A stretch of 6,577 bases of DNA from CAYGJN01 sp964350135. GTDB lineage: Bacteria > Bdellovibrionota > Bacteriovoracia > Bacteriovoracales > Bacteriovoracaceae. How positions within the stretch are numbered: the stretch's first letter is position 1; each line of letters starts with the position of its first letter. Made by a program: the position numbers and the translations under genes. Location: assembly GCA_964350135.1 (NCBI GenBank), contig CAYGJN010000124.1, forward strand, positions 1-6,577, in the 5' to 3' direction. Positions 5,704-6,577 of this stretch are shown one piece after another. Under the pieces are notes generated by a model that saw nothing but the letters and a program-made list of their open reading frames with translations, ran no database searches and was not told where the DNA came from.

Positions 5704-6338
5704 TCAGATTCAGAGATCTCTTTTATTTTTTCGGAAGGTTTCCCTTCAGAAAATCCATCGATTACAAATCCAGCTTCAAAGAGAGCATTCATAGTTTCAG
5801 TTAATGGTCTTCTATAAAATGAAACTTCTGTCTCGTCTCCTAGAGTATTCCATAATTGAGTTAACTTTTCTCTTTGAAAATAATTTTTACTAATTGAATC
5901 TTTATAATCAAGGCTGGGATGATGGGTAGAAAAGGCAAATATACCATTTTCACTTAAAACTCTATTTACTTCTGAAAAAAGGCTATTTAGGTTCTCGACG
6001 TAGTGAATTGTCAGAGGAGATATGACTAAATCAAAAGAACTGTCTTGCTCTTCTTTTAAACCATTTTCGATGTTACATATATATGACCTTACATCGGGGT
6101 GCTTCTTTGAAATCATTTGAATGAACTCTGCAGACAAATCTATTGCGGTAATGTTTTTGCAAAACCTTTTTAGGCTTTCAATATAAGCCCCTGGACCACA
6201 TCCCATATCTAGACAGGAGTCAAATCTTTCTGATTCCACTAATGCTAATAACGATGGCTTATCATAAAGAGCGTTGTATACATTATTTTTAATAGCGTTG
6301 GCATATTCAGATGCGCGTTTATGGTACATTTCATTCAT
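5640..6338 (-). CDS. Class I SAM-dependent methyltransferase
   Basis: This complete 232-aa protein transfers a methyl group from S-adenosylmethionine to an unknown small-molecule acceptor in the cytoplasm. The Rossmann core matches the Methyltransf_11 / UbiE-BioC-like group: motif I LDMGCGPGAY (43-52) binds SAM, AIDLS (65-69) carries the acidic residue for the ribose hydroxyls, and FDLVISPLTIHYV (102-114) and RVLSENGIFAFSTHHP (126-141) follow in the usual order. The HYV and THHP details and the C-terminal FYRRPLTETMNALFEAGF (174-191) are typical of a common subgroup of uncharacterised methyltransferases. The start is supported by TGGAG (6346-6350) 7 nt upstream; a second in-frame ATG three codons later is less well placed. 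It stands alone with no biosynthetic neighbours, so the substrate cannot be inferred, and it lies between inverted repeats. Confidence 0.9.
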   Translation of the reverse strand: MNEMYHKRASEYANAIKNNVYNALYDKPSLLALVESERFDSCLDMGCGPGAYIESLKRFCKNITAIDLSAEFIQMISKKHPDVRSYICNIENGLKEEQDSSFDLVISPLTIHYVENLNSLFSEVNRVLSENGIFAFSTHHPSLDYKDSISKNYFQREKLTQLWNTLGDETEVSFYRRPLTETMNALFEAGFVIDGFSEGKPSEKIKEISESDYHRLTTRPQFIFMKTRKSRK

Positions 6339-6421
6339 TTAAGATCTCCAATTCAACAAAATACTCAATGGGATATATGCAAATATTTGTTGAGTTCACC
6401 AAAGTTAAAGCTACCAACGGC

Positions 6422-6439
6422 CTACCAACGCATTGGTAG
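6422..6439 (-). terminator. Hairpin directly after a minus-strand stop
   Basis: CTACCAA (6422-6428) and TTGGTAG (6433-6439) pair perfectly around a 4-nt loop, which reads TGCG on the minus strand (UNCG-type). A further TTGGTAG copy follows on that strand. It starts immediately after the TAA at 6440-6442. There is no real T run (CTTTAAC), so its role as a terminator is tentative. Confidence 0.4.
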
Positions 6440-6577
6440 TTAATTCCTTCTAAGTAGCCAAAATAACTCACTCATAATCTTGATATTATCACTCAATCGA
6501 GAGATTTTATATTTCTTTAAATTGAATACTAAGGCAAGTCTATGGACGCTGGTTCGTCCAGCATAAGATTTGGTGGA
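6440..6577 (-). CDS. Possible 3' end of a minus-strand gene entering from beyond the window
   Basis: The frame is open from the window edge to TAA at 6440-6442 (45 codons): STKSYAGRTSVHRLALVFNL at the edge, then a basic stretch, ending SELFWLLRRN. A hairpin follows the stop at once, as at many gene ends. No start can be seen and no family is recognised; 45 open codons could arise by chance in this AT-rich DNA. The right copy of the 14-bp inverted repeat lies inside it. Confidence 0.28.
   Translation of the reverse strand, partial: STKSYAGRTSVHRLALVFNLKKYKISRLSDNIKIMSELFWLLRRN

Larger units (their letters stand above)
5521..6564. repeat. Perfect 14-bp inverted repeat bracketing the methyltransferase
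   Basis: ATGCTGGACGAACC at 5521-5534 recurs as its exact reverse complement at 6551-6564, 1044 bp from outer edge to outer edge. A few similar bases continue outward (AGA matches after a mismatch), then similarity ends. The right copy also sits in a local hairpin GCTGG-TTCGT-CCAGC (6548-6562). The methyltransferase lies wholly inside. No transposase or integrase is found between the repeats. Confidence 0.6.

Noticed and set aside
6354..6392. CAACAAA / TTTGTTG inverted pair upstream of the methyltransferase
   Set aside because: Seven AT-rich bases with a long spacer; too weak to call an operator.
6542..6577. ATG start of a plus-strand gene at the right edge (MDAGSSSIRFGG)
   Set aside because: Only 12 codons visible and the ribosome site is poor; it cannot be supported.

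Overview
This is an AT-rich window from a bacterium, probably Gram-negative. Several genes start with Sec-type signal peptides followed by short, Cys- or Asp-rich or repeat-containing exported proteins. Good AAGGAG-type ribosome sites precede some genes and are missing before others. The mix of a TIG plus glycine-rich surface protein, small exported proteins of no recognised family and isolated IS debris is typical of accessory DNA. A Bdellovibrionota-like host (Bacteriovorax/Halobacteriovorax type) would fit, but nothing here fixes the taxon. A run of exactly 100 N at 4454-4553 shows that the sequence is a draft scaffold.

Layout. 1-950 (+): 3' part of a surface protein, with an IPT/TIG domain followed by a long glycine-rich domain. 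961-1003: stem-loops between convergent genes. 1021-1482 (-): small exported protein of unknown function. 1639-2781 (-): family 2 glycosyltransferase with an extra C-terminal domain that may be PqqD-like. Diverging from it, 2959-3447 (+): exported protein with three 26-residue Cys-rich repeats. 3540-3836 (+): short exported protein. 3837-4179: no confident gene. 4236-4891 (-): exported tandem-repeat protein, cut by the 100-N gap. A literal translation through the gap gives a false C-terminus; the true end was recovered here together with its terminator at 4180-4207.

5031-5435 (+): internally deleted ISL3-family insertion sequence. It keeps the transposase N-terminal zinc finger and matching subterminal inverted repeats at both ends. 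5440-5476: strong hairpin followed by eight T. 5640-6338 (-): complete class I SAM-dependent methyltransferase, bracketed by a perfect 14-bp inverted repeat (5521-5534 and 6551-6564). Two uncalled minus-strand open frames (5422-5703 and 6440-6577) flank it and may be gene remnants or ends.

The genes do not form one obvious pathway. The most suggestive pairing is the divergent glycosyltransferase and Cys-repeat protein, which share a 177-bp intergenic region with a perfect ATGACA-cc-TGTCAT inverted repeat. A modification enzyme and its exported substrate is one hypothesis. The best-supported new result is the reconstruction of the 207-bp repeat gene across the gap: the reading frame requires a true gap of 41 + 207n bases.
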